64,000 nt of DNA from Cordilura impudica (Eukaryota > Arthropoda > Insecta > Diptera > Scathophagidae): contig OY821519.1 of assembly GCA_963682025.1 (NCBI GenBank), positions 12,376,168 through 12,440,167 on the forward strand. The letters run 5' to 3'. The notes beneath the pieces are model-generated. The model did not search any database. It was not told the origin of the DNA and was given only the letters and a program-made list of their open reading frames with translations. A program made the translations under genes and the position numbers. Positions 36,401-47,222 of the stretch are shown in pieces; position 1 is the stretch's first letter; each line of letters begins with the position of its first letter.

Positions 36401-39400
36401 TTTTTTTATTATTGAACGTTATATCCGCCCTTCATCCAAAGATCCTCTAACATCTTGATACCATTCAAAAAAATACGATTTGTCAAACCCTCAAAATAGT
36501 CTTCCGCCGCTGATATGACTTCTTTATTTGTGGAAAATGTCTTTCCCTGAAATGAATATCTATTGCCAAGACAGTACAAAACTTTTCCCTTTTTAAGCCG
36601 GGTCGTTTTTTTCTTAATTTCCTTATCCAATCTGTCCAAAAACTCAATGCAGTACTTTGGCAGTTATTGTTTTTAAATAAATATTATACCACGTGCATCC
36701 CATAAAACTCTGGCCATTATCTTTCCAGCCCATTGTTGAGTCTTTGACCGTTTTGGTCGGCTATCGCACACTTGTAACCACTCCGCAGACTGTCTATTTG
36801 CCTCCAGTGCACAATAGTGAATCCGCCCCTAATCCATTGTTATAGTATGACGTAAAAACTAAGTTCAATTTACTTCAAACATCTCCAAAGCATACTTTGA
36901 ATCATGACATGTTTCAGGTTTTGTTCAGCTGTTAAAAATCGCGGCATAATGTATGCCGAACTTACTCTGCTGATATCTTTGTGATGCCAGCAATCTCACT
37001 CACTTTAATCTTTCGATCATCCAATACAATAAAATGCAATTTTCCTGTTTTTTTTTTTTTTGTAACTATCTCATTTGGACGACCAGGACGATCTACATCG
37101 TTTGCGCTCGTACGACCACGTTTAAATTCGAAATACCACATTTTAATCATTACATATGACGACGAAGGTTCCTCATAATGTTTATCAATCCATCCTTTGA
37201 CTTCGACAGTATGTTAAAAAAACAATGTTTAATCAAAACACGTAACTCTTTGAAATCCATTTTTACTCAAACATTTTTATAACGGTAACTTTTTTCGGTA
37301 ACAATTTTTCTAACAGCTGGCCCTACTAGAGAGTCACGTTTCCCGAAATATTTTTGTTCCCGGGAATCGGGAACTTTGACCCACTGTAAAAAAATACTCA
37401 GACGTGCTGGACCATAAGTTTGTTCTACAAAAATGATCTACACAACATACCCTTTCAGAATTATGGGGTCGGTATTCTGTTCCATTCAAAAAGTCTTAAT
37501 TTGTTGGACAGTGTAATAAGGAAATTAATAATAATATAAATAAATTAATTTGAAAGAAACAAACATAACATGCACATGAAATATGAACAACTATTTCATT
37601 ATAAATAAAAAACGTAACATAAAAAAATATTTCAGTATCAATTAACATATAATAGTTCATTTCAAATTCATTTCGATAAATTTATTTTATTTTTTATTTA
37701 GAAAATATGTTTTTAAAAATTAAAGGCAGTTCATAGATCTTTTTTTGTGCAAAAATTGGATGACGCTGATAATACCCTTTCACTCTCAATTGAAGTGGGC
37801 TGTATGGTCATTAAAGCATCCAATAACTTCTTCAGATTTTTTGTTATATTCCCTGTATTCTCGTACAACTGAAATTCCTTTTGTAGATATGTTGCCTGAT
37901 TAGGTGGCGATTTTGTACTCTTTTTTTTATTGTAAGTGCTGCACCAGCCAATTTTTCATTCAAATCAGAACCAAATATTGGTTCTTCCCCAAATGAATCG
38001 TCACTTTTAATTTGCATTTCAGGCGGCTCAACGCATTCAACCTCTTTTCCGAACAACCTCTTAAACGTCTCGTTAGCATAACGTATAATTATAGACTTTG
38101 ATGATGAAGGTAGTTCTGCAGTAGCTGTAGATTGTAAATCAAGTGTTTCAAGATATTTCATTAAAGACACAAGATCTTGATTTCTTATTTCTTTAACCCG
38201 GACAGACAAAGCTTCAAACAATTCTCTTGATATATTTTCATCATTTGCAATCAAAGAATCAAATAAAAATTTCAGAATCGCATCTGCTGTAACTAAATTT
38301 GCATCACGTGCCCAATGATTCAACAGCTATTTTAATTGGGTTAAGTGCTTTTAATATATTTGATAATATTGGAATACCATTATCGTTTAATAATGTTAGG
38401 GAACCCAAATCAATTGATGCCTTTCGAACTGATTCAACAATTTTTAGAAATCTTTCAACCATCTGGTCTTGCAATCCAAAAGTAAACTTAATTCTACACC
38501 GTGCTTTTCCCTAAAATATTCTTGCAAAATTGAGTTTTTTTCGTTGAAGTTTTAAAAAAACCCAACAATTTTTCTAACCATTTGCAATGCAGCATTAATG
38601 CAGCATTATTAGATTCTTCATCACCATCAGATTCTGAAAAATCTTCCGTAGTCGAACTTTATTCACTGATATCACTTTGGCCAGCAACATTAAATGTTTG
38701 CCATGATTGTAACATAATTGATGAATATATCCAGATAAGCATCCAAATTGTACCATGACGGCAGCGCCACCGGTGGTTGATGCGACCACATCTGATAAAT
38801 TTACACTAAATTCTGTTAGCTTTGAATCGTTCAGTTCAATTGTTTTATCAGCTGTACAGCTTCCTTCAATTTTCACTAATCCTAAGTTTATATATTTTTG
38901 ATTAAAATTAATGTTTACATTTCAGTAGCGGCGGTTGCGTAAACTCGTCCATTAATCTTATGTAAGGCTAAACTTTCCAAATGTATCTTTATATGATTTA
39001 ATTTTTTCTGCTACTTCACATTTTGTCAACGCATAAAAATCATGTATTAATTTCATTACATTACTTTTACCTTTTGGTAAATAAAATTGCCTTTCATTGA
39101 GTGCTTGGCGAATAAATTCGCTTTTGGCTATTCCATGAATTGAAAATCCATCAACGGTCGCAAGTCTTGCCACTATTTCTGCCATAGACTGCCTTTTAGT
39201 AAAAAATGATATTAGAGGTTGAATTTTTACTACTTTGCTTGAACCAGCAACTTGTTCTTCATTTACATTTCGTTTCGACAAATTGATTTTATGAACATGT
39301 TGCAAATGTCTTAATAAACCACTAGTTGACGACCCTTTGCAACTTAAACATTTATTTGCACATTTTAAATATTTCGCGTTTTCACCTCCTTTTTCTTTTG

Positions 39401-42400
39401 TGAAATATGTCCACACAGAATCTGCCATGGGTGTAACTTTACTTTCTACCCAAAATCGAATAGCACTAGCAAACAAATAAAAAAAATTCAATAACAATAG
39501 AGAAAAATACACTTTATTCTTTTAATACAATATTTTTTAAATTTGAGCAAATAATAATAAACTTACTCAAACAGCATTAAAAAAAATTCCACTGTTTTTA
39601 TTATGTATTAATCTATTTAGTTACGGGAATACCAGAAAACCACTTTTTTGTTACCAGCATAAGCATTGCACTAGTACGCAATAAAAGAAAATAATAGTAA
39701 AATGAAACGAAATCTAAAAAAAATTCGTTTCATAAGGTTCTCATTTCGTTTCAAAAGAGAAAATAATGGGAATGATACGAAACTATTCAATCAAATAAAA
39801 CACACCCAACAAAAAATGAATCATGTAATTACAATGAGTGGGAAAGGCAACAACTATTAAAAATGTTCTGGGTTTTAATTCTAATTACAAAACCAGGGTT
39901 TTAACATAAAAGTTACTTTAAATTTATTTACCTTGATATAATTAGTATTTTCAAGATTTTTTTTCAGACAATAAGCTTTTATTTTTTTCCCGGGAATTTT
40001 TTTTTCTTCTCGGGAAACGGGAAATAATTTTGTTTTTGATTTCCCGGGAAATCCCGGGCGGGAATTCCCGAAAAAGACTCTCTAGGCCCTACCGAATAAG
40101 CAGACAAAATTGGCACTTATCATGCCATCTCTATGTGAGGTCACGCACTTTCTACTGCATCTAGTACATTGCTGGTTCTTTTTTATACCCTATACCACTA
40201 TGTGGTTTGGGTATAATGACTTTGTGCTGCTGTTTGTAACAACCAAAAATATTTGACCTAGACCCATCTTTAATTATACCGATCGAATCAGAATCACTTT
40301 CTGAGTTGATTTAACAATGTCCGTCCGTCCGTCCGTCCGTCCGTCCGTCTGTGTGTCCATGTAAACCTTGTAATCAAACTGCAGGTCGCAAATATGAATA
40401 TATTTTGATGAAATTTGGCATATAAGCTTTTATCGGCCATGGGATGAACGCTATTGAAATTGGTAAGAATCGGTCCATGTTCAGACCTAGCCCCCATACA
40501 AATTACCCCTATGAAATTGACATAAATTGCCATAAGATCCAAATTGTCATATAGATCTTACTCAAATTGGGTTTGTATGCGTTCATTACATCCATTAATG
40601 AGTAGTACAAAAATGATCCCTTTGGCCCCATATAGAGCTGCTTCCCGATCTTCACTTAAATCTATTAAAAAACAAAAATATTGCACTGATTCTTCTCAAA
40701 TTTTGTTTGTATATATTTTTGCAAAATACAAGAGACTTTACCAAACATGACCAGGATCGGTCCATTTTTGGACCTAGTCTCTATATAGATATAGCATCCG
40801 ATATGAACTTTTTCATGTCTGCAGCCAAAAAAATTAATAAAAATCCCACTCAAATTTGGTTTTTGCTTATTTTCTATGTCCAGTTAGTTGGGCCTAAGAG
40901 ATAGGGTTTCTAAACGCATGGTATAGGGTATCGTATAGTCGGTCTAGACCGAGTATAATTTTCTTACTTCTTTAATGTTGATTTATTTTGAAGAGAGAGG
41001 GGTTAAGTATTTTATCAAGTTCCACGGAAATTTGTGGTCATTATTTATCCTTTAAATTTTAGATAAATTTTAGTTAAAAACTTAGATTTCCCTTTAGACG
41101 TGTTTGTCTCAAATGTTTGCCATATTAATTTTAAATATATCCAGCCATGAGCGTGAAAATAGCTTAAGCGCCAATATCAAAACTTTTACGGGAGATTTTT
41201 ATTTAATTATATTTGCTTTATCTTAAGCACGTAAATGTCAACATGCTAATAACACAGTGCAATATAAGTTTCAAGTCAGGGTGAACGTACTAAGCCAGTA
41301 TAGAAAAATCTTCAAAGGGTTTGACATTCTCAGGCCAAAGTTTTTTTTTTTTAAGTTCCACATTTTAACGAGCATTTAAGTTAAAATTTATTTTGCTGTA
41401 AATTCCTTATGGTTATTCGTACTCCTTTGAAATTTTGCCAGATGATTCAAATGATCACAAATTATAGATTTTCATCAAAAAACGAAAATCGAATATAATG
41501 ACACTTAAGCTATTTTCACGGTCATGGCTCTATATTAAAATATTTCAATCGCGCTCTTTATATACATCACAAATAAAAAAAAATACGGAAAATCTTACAG
41601 AAATGTTGATTTCGACGCCAAACAAATGGACGCAAGTGTTTAAAAAGTTTGCTTCCTTACTAACTCATTAATCTTTATATATCTACACACATCTTTTTGA
41701 TAAAGTAATGCAGGCCTAAATAAATTATTGTTCCATTTAATTTTCATTCATTGGCCAAAACAAAAAATCTATATATTTAGTAAAGGAATGTTTAAAATTT
41801 CCCTTTAAGATAATTTCATCGCTGACTTAAATTTGTATTTTAAATTTATTAGCTTGTGTACGTGTACGTTAATGCCAACTGATTCTTTTTGGACTCTTAT
41901 TTTTAAACAGACTTTTTCTACGCAATCGTTGCCTTGGCTGCGGTCATATGATTGCTGCCGATGAACTGGTGATGAGGACACTTGAAAATGTTTTCCATTT
42001 GAAATGTTTCGCGTGTGTTGTATGCGGTGCCATACTGAAAAAGGGAGAACAATATGTTGTAAAGCAGGGCCAATTGTTTTGTCGTTTTGATTATGAGAAA
42101 GAAGTGGAAATGTTGCAAGGATACGGTAAGTTACTCTTCCTTTACTGGTTTTAATAAAAAATCTTGTTAAACCTTCTTGTGCACCACGTTTAAGGAATGT
42201 TGTATTTATATTTAAATATTTTATAGGGAAAATGAAGAAGAAGAAAATATTTAAAATATTTGTAATCTCTTTGTTCTTACACACAGATTTCTATGGTGAT
42301 GACTTGTTTGCACCTAAGCTAGATGGTCGTCGAGGACCCAAGAGACCGCGCACCATTTTAAATACACAACAAAGAAGAGCCTTCAAAGCATCATTTGAAG

Positions 42401-43152
42401 TATCACCAAAACCGTGTCGAAAAGTAAGAGAAAATCTAGCCAAGGAAACCGGTTTAAGTTTAAGGATTGTACAGGTACAAGGAATAAATAAATTTTATTT
42501 GTAATTTTTAACATCTCCATTATATTACAATTATAATTTCATTAAGGTTTGGTTTCAAAATCAACGAGCCAAAGTGAAGAAAATACAAAAGAAAGCCAAA
42601 CAAGAGGGCCATACGAAGGGTCATAGTGATTCACAGGATTCGCAAGAATCCGACAATAGTAATATGACCAAGATAAAGGATGAGGCACAAAGTGATAATG
42701 AATCATTAATGGATTCACCATTTTCTACAGCAAACACGGCCGATACCATGGCCAAGTTAAGAAATTGCATCAAAGATGAAAACGAAAATGCTCCCTTCAA
42801 TTGTATAGAAACTAATAAAGGTTTGTTTTTTTGTAAAATTTACAAAAACTCCCAGAAATAATTCATTATCATCAATATTTATGTCACTTTTTTTGTAGAA
42901 AATTGCAATAAAACGAATGAACCCATTTTGAACACCATCTTGGGTTTAAGTTATTCAACATTCCAACAATTAATGGGGCCTTTTACACAAACGCCCATGA
43001 TCAATCCCATTGATCGTTTGTACAGCATGCAAAATTCATATTTTCGTCCTGATGAGCTGGCTTATAGCGATGGAGGAGGAGGAGGAGGTGGTGGTAGTGT
43101 AGCGGGAGGTCCAATGGGTAGTTTAGTTAACAAAGATATTACAGATAATTAA
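32176..43152 (+). CDS. Lmx1: LMX1-class LIM-homeodomain transcription factor (whole gene, five coding exons)
   Basis: The coding exons are 32176-33437, 41911-42125, 42287-42474, 42547-42820 and 42899-43152. They add to 2193 nt, 730 residues plus stop. All junctions are GT-AG and phases agree. Domains: residues 1-366 low-complexity Q/N/H/S-rich; LIM1 with ligands C368, C371, H389, C392, C395, C398, C415, D418; LIM2 with C428, C431, H450, C453, C456, C459, C478, D481; homeodomain 510-569 with W557, F558, N560, R562 (positions 48, 49, 51, 53); and a C-terminal [13 protein letters not shown] at 683-695 that I recall from vertebrate LMX1 ends. Family role: nuclear DNA-binding regulator of neuronal and appendage fate, with LIM domains binding LDB/Chip cofactors. 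Flies have two LMX1 paralogues side by side, and I cannot tell which this is, so the symbol names the class. The protein is longer than vertebrate LMX1 (about 380-400) because of the N-terminal repeats. Confidence 0.93.
33835..34752 (+). pseudogene. Jockey-like LINE remnant in intron 1 (same family as 62028)
   Basis: Decayed copy of the family that is better preserved at 62028-64000. It has [37 protein letters not shown], then after a deletion the SAICSALS…, [14 protein letters not shown] and ISSFLRD…-type RT blocks in shifting frames with stops. Most of the RT fingers are missing. It lies in the same orientation as the host transcript. Confidence 0.8.
34753..35880. repeat. GC-richer block with internal tandem repeat of about 254 bp
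   Basis: Composition rises clearly above the surrounding AT-rich intron. CAACTTTCGGTA occurs at 35023 and 35277 and TCTACTACGTTCG / TCTACTACGCTCCG precede each, with similar text after both (CGCTTTTCAACTGG / CAACTTTTCAACCG, GACTCGTCTTC). At least two diverged units of about 254 bp therefore follow each other. Open frames of 63-154 codons overlap in different frames and look accidental. It abuts the LINE remnant and may be the tandem UTR/promoter region of some retrotransposon; the family is unknown to me. Confidence 0.6.
35942..36235 (+). mobile_element. HINE-like element (family 1 relative), internally deleted
   Basis: Starts AAAATTATAGTCGGTC with the palindrome GTCGG…CCGAC and ATACCCTATATCATGCG. 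It jumps to ACCTGTACTTTGACTCAG and GATCGGTATAATTAAAGATG and ends near CTCATCCCATACTGC. Confidence 0.6.
36370..37300 (-). pseudogene. mariner transposase remnant
   Basis: Minus strand, in order: an N-terminal part beginning MDFKELRVL… at about 37260; [20 protein letters not shown] then PNE (37150-36962), the helix-turn-helix and WVPHEL-preceding region of Mariner transposases; and the C-terminus [18 protein letters not shown] … [16 protein letters not shown] (36639-36409). The catalytic D,D34D centre between them is deleted or unreadable. The right end is interrupted by the hAT at 37327. Terminal repeats were not found. Confidence 0.75.
37327..40084 (-). mobile_element. hAT transposon, nearly complete remnant with 8-bp target duplication
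   Basis: The element starts TAGAGAGTCACGTTTCCCG and ends CGGGAATTCCCG…GACTCTCTA; the outer 9 bp are perfect inverted repeats. GGCCCTAC lies directly outside on both sides (37319-37326 and 40085-40092), an exact 8-bp duplication as made by hAT transposases. The inside encodes a broken minus-strand transposase. Inserted next to or into the mariner remnant, in intron 1 of the LMX1-type gene. Confidence 0.9.
37720..39512 (-). pseudogene. hAT transposase pseudogene
   Basis: In order on the minus strand: a BED-type zinc finger ([20 protein letters not shown] … CLSC…LLRHLQHVH; 39424-39290); a middle part with [34 protein letters not shown] (38876-38640), which matches the hAT block before the insertion domain; a part with [17 protein letters not shown] (about 38090); and the C-terminal dimerisation motif [20 protein letters not shown] (about 37800). 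At least three frameshifts and a stop break it, so it is inactive. The first methionine that suits the BED finger is in MADSVWTYF at about 39428. Confidence 0.85.
40181..40970 (-). mobile_element. HINE-like element, family 1 (in intron 1)
   Basis: Minus-strand copy of the 0.8-kb family described at 48171, from AAGTAAGAAAATTATACTCG at 40970 to the TGGTATAGGGTATAAAAA end at 40181. It includes the (CGGA)n tract, seen on + as CCGTCCGTCCGTCC at 40320. Confidence 0.75.
41142..41533. mobile_element. TIR element (AGCCATGAC family), enlarged copy
   Basis: The left end AGCCATGAGCGTGAAAATAG then CTTAAGCG pairs with the right end in reverse, AGCCATGACCGTGAAAATAG then CTTAAGTG. Compared with the 219-bp copy at 46854 it has about 170 extra bases (about 41210-41370) containing one end of the CCAGTATAG element. 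Confidence 0.75.
41292..41340 (+). repeat. Single terminus of the CCAGTATAG TIR element
   Basis: GCCAGTATAGAAAAATCTTC, AAAGGGTTTGACATTCTCAGGC corresponds to an end of the elements at 15729 and 23136. No body attached. Confidence 0.6.
41911..42125 (+). CDS. Lmx1: LMX1-type gene, coding exon 2 (LIM2)
   Basis: Acceptor TTTAAACAG; the first base completes the split Arg codon of exon 1. Encodes all eight zinc ligands of LIM2. Ends TAC G|GTAAGT, phase 1. Confidence 0.93.
42287..42474 (+). CDS. Lmx1: LMX1-type gene, coding exon 3 (homeodomain helices 1-2)
   Basis: Acceptor ACACACAG; completes a split Asp codon. Reads [14 protein letters not shown] then the homeodomain start GPKRPRTIL…[12 protein letters not shown], and stops after RIVQ, phase 0. 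Introns at this spot (between positions 46 and 47) are common in homeobox genes. Confidence 0.94.
42547..42820 (+). CDS. Lmx1: LMX1-type gene, coding exon 4 (recognition helix and acidic linker)
   Basis: Starts [12 protein letters not shown], the recognition helix with Q50, N51 and R53, followed by a basic tail ([10 protein letters not shown]) and a Ser/Asp/Glu-rich linker. Ends AAA G|GTTTGT, a weaker donor, phase 1. Confidence 0.93.
42899..43152 (+). CDS. Lmx1: LMX1-type gene, coding exon 5 (C-terminus)
   Basis: Acceptor TTTTTTTGTAG. Encodes [18 protein letters not shown], the conserved [13 protein letters not shown], an eight-Gly run and the end KDITDN with TAA at 43150-43152. Confidence 0.92.
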
Positions 43153-43303
43153 TTAAGAAGTTTTAGTTATTTTGAAATGCCCCTCAAAAAAACAACAACC
43201 AAAAACAAAACACAAAATCAAAATTAGTATTTGTAAAAAAAATATTTTATGTTTGCCACAATTTAAATGTTAATAATTTAGAGAATCTTATCAACAAATT
43301 AAG

Positions 43304-43327
43304 AATAAAATAAATAATTAAAATAAA
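43304..43327 (+). terminator. Candidate polyadenylation signals
   Basis: AATAAA at 43304-43309 and again at 43322-43327, 150-175 bp behind the stop codon of the LMX1-type gene and before the first repeat (43411). Other AATAAA strings are common in such AT-rich DNA, so usage is inferred. Confidence 0.5.
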
Positions 43328-43410
43328 TTATGAAATAATTAAAACCGAAAAAAAAACTAAATTGAAGCTTGTGAAAATTTAAAATTTCTTTTTTATTTCC
43401 AGAACATGAA

Positions 43411-43505
43411 AAACAAGTAAAAGTGTTAAATTCGGCTAGGCCGAATCTTTGATACCCTCTACTTGGGTTTTTCATTTACATAATAATCTGGTTTTATTAC
43501 AATAT
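43411..43505 (-). mobile_element. Terminus of a HINE-type element, family 2
   Basis: AAAACAAGTAAAAGTGTTAA, then the palindrome ATTCGGCTAGGCCGAAT and CTTTGATACCCTCTAC, is the inverted form of the 3' end at 30835-30869. Confidence 0.6.
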
Positions 43506-43526
43506 TTTTAAAAAATGTAAACAAAA

Positions 43527-44285
43527 CAAGCAAGAAAATTATAGTCGATCTAGACCGAATAGACGATACCCTATACGATGGTTTAGAGACGTTATTTCTT
43601 CGGTCCAACTAATTGGATATAGAAAATAAGCATAAACCAAATTTGAGTGGCATTGTTTTTAATTTTTTTTTGGCTGCAGGTGATATCGGGTGCTGTGTTT
43701 ATATTGGGACTAGGTCGGAAAATGAACCGATCCTGACCATATTTGGTAAAGTCACTTATATTTTGAAAAAATATAAACAAACCAAATTTGAGAAAAATCT
43801 GTGCAATATTTTCGTTTTTTGATAGATTTAGGTGACGATCGCGAAGCAGCTCTATATGGGGCATATGACTAAGAATTTTACTGTAGGGATTTTTTTGAAC
43901 TACTGATTAATGGATACAATAAACACATACAAACCGAATTTGACTAAGATCTATGTGATAGTTTGAATCTTATGGCAATTTATGTCGCTTTCATAGGGGT
44001 CATTTGTATGGGGGCTAGGTCTGAACATGGACCGATTCTCACCAATTTCAACAACGTTTATCCTATGGCCGATAGAAGCTTACATACCAAATTTCATCTA
44101 AATATATTCATATTGGCGACCAGTAGTTTGATTAAAATGTTTACATGGACACACAGACGGACGGACGAACGGACTGAGTCGATCGGTATAATAAAAGATG
44201 GGTCTAGGTCAAAGATTTTTGGTAGTTACAAACAGCAGCACAAAGTCATTATACCCAAACCACATTGTTGTATTGGGTATAAAAA
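43527..44285 (+). mobile_element. HINE-like element, family 1
   Basis: From CAAGCAAGAAAATTATAGTC to TTGGGTATAAAAA. Same module order as 48171-48970, with about a tenth of positions different by eye. Ends lie where expected. Confidence 0.75.
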
Positions 44286-44344
44286 CGTTTCTTTTTGTCC
44301 ATATAGTGGCGCTGATATTTTTTAATTAAAAAATTTATTGGATC

Positions 44345-44446
44345 TCATTATGCTCAATTTAGCGATGTCCGTCTGTCTGTTGAAATCACGCTTGTCACAA
44401 AGATAAACATATTTTGCAGAAATGTGGAATATAAGCGCTTTTATCG
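44345..44446 (-). mobile_element. HINE-like element, family 1, part 1 of a copy split by a LINE
   Basis: The minus-strand-oriented parts GTCCGTCTGTCTGTTGAAAT and ATATAAGCGCTTTTATCGGCT belong to the family. The copy continues at 46630. Confidence 0.55.
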
Positions 44447-46629
44447 GCTCTGTATTGTATTGTATTATATTAAATTGTATAAAGCGGTGTTTGAAGTACT
44501 GCGACCAGTGATCTATTGTACTACCCTCTGCTAATACGTTATCCCCATAAAATCTCATCCAACCCTGAAGCCCTCAGGAATTCGAGGATGTTGCTTGGTT
44601 CCACTAATTTTATATCACTACCTAGTATTTGGAAAGAGCAAAGGTGCTTTTTTCTTTTATTCATTAACGCTCCACAGTCCCCAAGTATGTGCTCTGGTGA
44701 TTCGGCTTCCTCATCACAGAATCTGCACGTGGGGCTTACTACAATTCTTAACCTGCCCTGAGCCTACAGTGACCAGTTAAAATCCCGGTTATTATTCTAA
44801 GTCCGTTCTTCGACAACCCAATGCACGACCCAAACCTCTTATTGTTGTAGCCACACAACAAGAGTTTGGATTGCCTTAAGCCCAAGTGGCTCGAGAAAAG
44901 TTCTCGTGTAACATATTTCTCATGTACCCTGAGTACGCCTTCCCATACTCCTTTTCCTATTCCACAAATCGGTTCCGGCCCTATTAATTTTGTAGAAGCT
45001 CCCTTTCTGACAAGTTCATCAGCTTGCTCATTACCTTGAATCCCAATGTGTCCTGGGACCCAACAAAGGCTAACATTGTTGCGTGTACCTAGCTCATTTA
45101 GTTTCTGTAGACAGTCCCATACCAACTTGATATCTACTTCATAGGAGCCTAGTGCTCGAATAGCAGCATGACTGTCTGATAGTATGGTTATGTCCTGTCT
45201 TTTGTACTTCCTATTCAAGTTGACTTGTGCACATCTATCGATGGCATAAATTTCTGCTTCGAAAATACTCGTGTGTATTCCCATTGATTCGTATTGGTTC
45301 TAGACCCGAAAACTCCCGCCCCTGTGGCACTTTCGTTTTGTGACCCATCTGTGTACCATTTGATTGCATCTTCTCTTAGAGAATATGCTGTGCTTAAACC
45401 ACTCCATTCTTTCTTATTGCTAAGTTCTGTAACAAAGTATTTCCTGAAATCATATTTCTTATTGGCAATCGAGGAGGCAGTAATCATTAACTTGACTTAT
45501 TCGGTTCCATTGCCCTCATAAAGCCTGGTTATAGGTTTATCCCCCCTTGATTCTGATCGACGTTGCCAGGGCTTTCCTCTGCACCATTATATGTAGTGGG
45601 CTTAGGTCCAAGAGTGCTTCCAGTGATGCTGTTGGGCACGTCCTCATTGCACCCATTATCCCTATGCACGCTAATCTTTTTATTTTATTTAACTGCATTT
45701 GAATTGGCTTCAGATCTGTTCTTTTGGCCCAAGCCATATCTCCATAGGTCGTGATTGCGTGGACTATCATCGAGTACATCCAGTGCAAGATGTTGCCTTT
45801 ACATCCCCATGTTTTATGCGCTACCCTTCTGCATATCACTACAGCTCGCTTGACTTTCTCAATGATGTGGTCGACTTGTGCCTTCCATGTTAACTTGCTG
45901 TCCAGTACTATCCCCAGATATTTCACCTCTACCTTTGGTTCGATGACTTCTCCCAGAATTTTAATTGCCCTCCATCTTGGAAGTTTCCTTTTCCTGGTTA
46001 ATGGTACAATAGTGGTCTTTGTCGGATTGATGTTCAATCCTGTTGCCTTACACCATAGACATATGATCCTCAACCTTCTTTGCAAAATGTCACATAAGGT
46101 TTCCTCGAATTTGCCTCTTGCTATTAAGACTATATCGTCCGCGTAGCCTTGACATTCTCGGTATGTTACTCGACTGCTCGTTATCATCTGCCACACTTCC
46201 TGAAAGGTGTGTATTAAATAACAACTCTGCCTTGTCTCGGCCGTTCTTAAAGTAACTACCGTCCTCTTTCTTAAGTGAAATTGTCATTTCTGGCCCACAT
46301 TTCGCAAAGGCTTTGTATAGCGTTGCTGTTTCTGGAAGAGATTATATATATTATCGCAGAAAATTCTAAATTTAGTACGTTTAGCTTTCCGAAGTTATTT
46401 ATTATACTCAATTAGTTTGGCTTTATAATGCTCCCACTGACCGTTTCGCTTTGCCCCATTGCAGAGTCTGCGAACTTCGGTTCTGAGTGTAGAGAGATTA
46501 TTGTTCCTCCTAGCTCCTCAGTTTCTCGGAGCAGCTACAATAGTAGGCATCCAGTAAAGCCCCATTTATTTGGGTCACACTGTCATCGAGCTCATACTGA
46601 TTTCATATTTCGTATGCGCTTGCCTTGTA
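44447..46629 (-). pseudogene. LINE with RNase H domain (I/LOA/R1-like), 5'-truncated
   Basis: Minus strand. A pre-RT part with LPETATLYKAFAKCGP … RDKAELLFNTH (about 46330-46200). After a deletion of most of the RT fingers and palm comes QGYADDIVLIARGKFEETLC (YADD; 46196-45537) with the thumb (KYLGIVLDSKLTWK). The RNase H domain spans two frames (WYTDGSQNESATGAGVFGS at about 45350; SDSHAAIRALGS; CWVPGHIGIQGNEQAD at about 45060). The tail has a C-x2-C…H-x4-C knuckle (CRFCDEEAESPEHILGDC). An RNase H behind the RT is typical of I-type clades. The 3' tail is TACAATACAATACAG. TCGGCT lies on both sides (44441, 46634), a likely target duplication in the split HINE. Confidence 0.85.
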
Positions 46630-46800
46630 GGCTTTTTTCGGCTTTAGTCCATGTTCAGCCTTAGCTCCCATACAAATAACCCCTATGAGATCAACTTAAT
46701 TGCCGTAAGATCCAGATTATAAAATATGCATCGATTAAATTTGGTTTATGAGCACACATAAATCGTTAGTTTACAAATTAAACCTGTAAGACCATTTATG
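46630..46800 (-). mobile_element. HINE-like element, family 1, part 2 of the split copy
   Basis: Resumes with TTTCGGCTTTAGTCCATG, TTCAGCCTTAGCTCCCATAC, AAATAACCCCTATGAGATCA as in the family on this strand, then decays. Confidence 0.6.
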
Positions 46801-46853
46801 GTCAAAGGTCCTATTTATATCGTACTGAATTATAAATCAAATTTGGTCAAGCC

Positions 46854-47073
46854 ATGACCGTGAGAATAGCTTAAGTGACAAAATCAAAATCTTTTTTTAT
46901 TTTACCTTTAGTATGTTTTTAAGCTAAAATTTCTTTTGCTGTAAATACGTAACGGTATTTCGTACACCTAAAACATTGTGATAAATGATACAAATGGACG
47001 TTTTTAATAGATTTTCATTATAAAACGAAATTCGCATATCAGGACACTTAACTTATTTTTGCTGTCATGGCTC
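46854..47073. mobile_element. TIR element (AGCCATGAC family), 219 bp
   Basis: AGCCATGACCGTGAGAATAG then CTTAAGTGAC at the left; the reverse of the right end reads AGCCATGACAGCAAAAATAA then GTTAAGTGTC. MITE-sized, no coding capacity. Relative at 41142. Confidence 0.75.
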
Positions 47074-47097
47074 CATATATTTATATGGTATTAATTT

Positions 47098-47222
47098 TTA
47101 TAGGGCAATTTAAACAGAATTTATAGGGGACATTTGTAAAGGGGCTTGGTGTAAACATACACCGATTTTCACCAATTTCAGCAGCGTTCTATGACCGATA
47201 AAAGCTTCTTTACCAAATTTCT
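47098..47222 (+). mobile_element. HINE-like family 1 fragment
   Basis: AATTTATAGGGGACATTTGT, CACCAATTTCAGCAGCGTTC and GACCGATAAAAGCTTC belong to the last module of the family. Confidence 0.6.

Larger units (their letters stand above)
33438..41910 (+). other. LMX1-type gene intron 1 (8.5 kb)
   Basis: Donor GTAAGT, acceptor TTTTAAACAG. The intron separates the two LIM domains and has been enlarged by the LINE, GC-rich block, mariner, hAT, HINE and TIR sequences listed below. A short GTGTGTGTGTG run lies just after the donor. Confidence 0.85.

Noticed and set aside
41805..42284. 159-codon minus-strand frame across exon 2
   Set aside because: Antisense to a LIM2 exon with clear phase and zinc ligands; a shadow.
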